Shown here: positions 49,877-50,394 of the stretch, piece by piece
How the letters are laid out: each line of letters opens with the position of its first letter
Position numbering within the stretch: position 1 is the first letter of the stretch
Source: an uncultured bacterium
Lineage (GTDB): Bacteria > Bacillota > Clostridia > Lachnospirales > Lachnospiraceae
Length of the DNA: 50,394 nt
Assembly: GCA_947381965.1 (NCBI GenBank)
Contig: CANCXX010000032.1
Location: 1 to 50,394, forward strand
Reading direction: 5' to 3'
Made by a program: the position numbers and the translations under genes
The notes under the pieces: generated by a model
The model's database searches: none
What the model was told of the DNA's origin: nothing
What the model saw: only the letters and a program-made list of their open reading frames with translations

Positions 49877-49905
49877 TTGACAGATGCTGGAATATAATTT
49901 ATAAT
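49877..49905 (+). promoter_or_regulatory. Promoter of the tRNA-Pro/tRNA-Gly unit
   Basis: TTGACA (49877-49882), 17 bp, TATAAT (49900-49905): both hexamers are perfect consensus, 38 bp before tRNA-Pro. Confidence 0.88.
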
Positions 49906-49942
49906 AATTCTTGCGTTGCACGAGAGGGCAACAGGAAACCAG

Positions 49943-50017
49943 CGGGGTGTGGCTCAGCTTGGCTAGAGCGCCTGGTTTGGGACCAGGAGGTCGCAGGTTC
50001 GAATCCTGTCACCCCGA
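49943..50017 (+). tRNA. tRNA-Pro (anticodon TGG)
   Basis: Acceptor CGGGGTG/CACCCCG, D stem GCTC/GAGC, anticodon stem CCTGG/CCAGG with loop TTTGGGA (TGG), and T arm GCAGG-TTCGAAT-CCTGT. CCA is not encoded. Confidence 0.96.
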
Positions 50018-50038
50018 CTTAAATAAATAATATCTTTT

Positions 50039-50109
50039 GCGGGTGTAGTTCAATGGTAGAACACCAGCCTTCCAAGCTGGACACGTGGGTTCGATTCCCA
50101 TCACCCGCT
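50039..50109 (+). tRNA. tRNA-Gly (anticodon TCC)
   Basis: Acceptor GCGGGTG/CACCCGC, D stem GTTC/GAAC, anticodon stem CCAGC/GCTGG with loop CTTCCAA (TCC), T loop TTCGATT. It is 21 bp after tRNA-Pro in one transcript. Confidence 0.96.
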
Positions 50110-50120
50110 TTTTGCTTTTG

Positions 50121-50157
50121 TCGGAAACCACCATTTTACGTGGACCGATTTTTTTAT
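50121..50157 (+). terminator. Terminator of the tRNA-Pro/tRNA-Gly unit
   Basis: TCGG/CCGA and CCAC/GTGG form a stem with an internal bulge (50121-50148), followed by seven T. Confidence 0.8.
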
Positions 50158-50255
50158 TGCTTTGATTTCAGGGCTGCATTTTTGGTTACTATCTGTACAT
50201 AAGTGTCTGAAAAATTACATTGTTACAAAAAAATTAATTTACTTTAAATTGAGTG

Positions 50256-50284
50256 TTGACATTAGTAGATTGGTATGCTAATAT
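50256..50284 (+). promoter_or_regulatory. Promoter of tRNA-Arg(TCT)
   Basis: TTGACA (50256-50261), 17 bp, TAATAT (50279-50284), 56 bp before the tRNA. Confidence 0.75.
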
Positions 50285-50340
50285 CATTTAGGTACTGATT
50301 GGTGCGGCAGTAGACAGGCTGGTACTGACAGTTACAATAA

Positions 50341-50394
<54 letters not shown>

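Overview
The window looks like a chromosomal segment of a motile, Gram-positive anaerobe of the Lachnospiraceae (Clostridia). I infer this from several things seen together: strong AGGAGG-type ribosome sites, TTGACA-N17-TATAAT promoters, a CarD-family regulator, a CsrA-like protein beside flagellin, a GH94 cellobiose phosphorylase, a PopT-type DUF368 protein, and an ACT-protein/homoserine dehydrogenase/aspartate kinase cluster. The species cannot be named from the sequence alone.

Left part (1-15 kb): metY with a possible leader peptide, a Nudix hydrolase, a flavin-binding PNPOx-like protein, a CmpB-type membrane protein, CarD, a histidine phosphatase and a ROK sugar kinase. An AgrC/AgrA-type two-component pair follows without an agr peptide system. 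A 929-residue TetM-like ribosomal GTPase fused to a C-terminal NYN/Rae1-like ribonuclease domain comes next. A small transposase-less inverted-repeat element lies before this gene, and one arm of a second copy opens the window. A GT-C glycosyltransferase/beta-propeller pair and an acyltransferase complete this part.

Middle (15-36.4 kb): a Cys/His-repeat surface protein behind a promoter-plus-terminator leader, an amino-acid ABC transporter, cell-envelope genes (DUF6020, GT2, PopT), hisC, hslO and nadE, a CPBP protease, a small coiled-coil gene with a sigma-28-like promoter, and a threonine-branch operon (ACT protein, hom, apgM-like putative homoserine kinase, aspartate kinase).

Right part (36.4-50.4 kb): after a decayed Rpn-type nuclease gene and tRNA-Arg(ACG) comes the most unusual locus. 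A 192-residue FimB-sized tyrosine recombinase sits between two 35-bp inverted repeats (33/35 identical) whose asymmetric cores face each other, as expected of an invertible segment. Immediately outside are a csrA-like gene and then flagellin. The flagellin leader has an AGGA tetraloop hairpin and a GGA-containing Shine-Dalgarno, the hallmarks of CsrA control. The suggested logic is inversion, then altered csrA transcription, then altered flagellin translation; this is inference. The rest holds pyridoxamine kinase, cardiolipin synthase, cellobiose phosphorylase with a leader ORF and an operator-like palindrome, a 48-residue Asn/Gln/Ser-rich small protein, an rRNA methyltransferase, a catalytically degenerate amidase, an XTP/dITP pyrophosphatase, a phosphodiesterase and a tRNA cluster (Pro, Gly, partial Arg).
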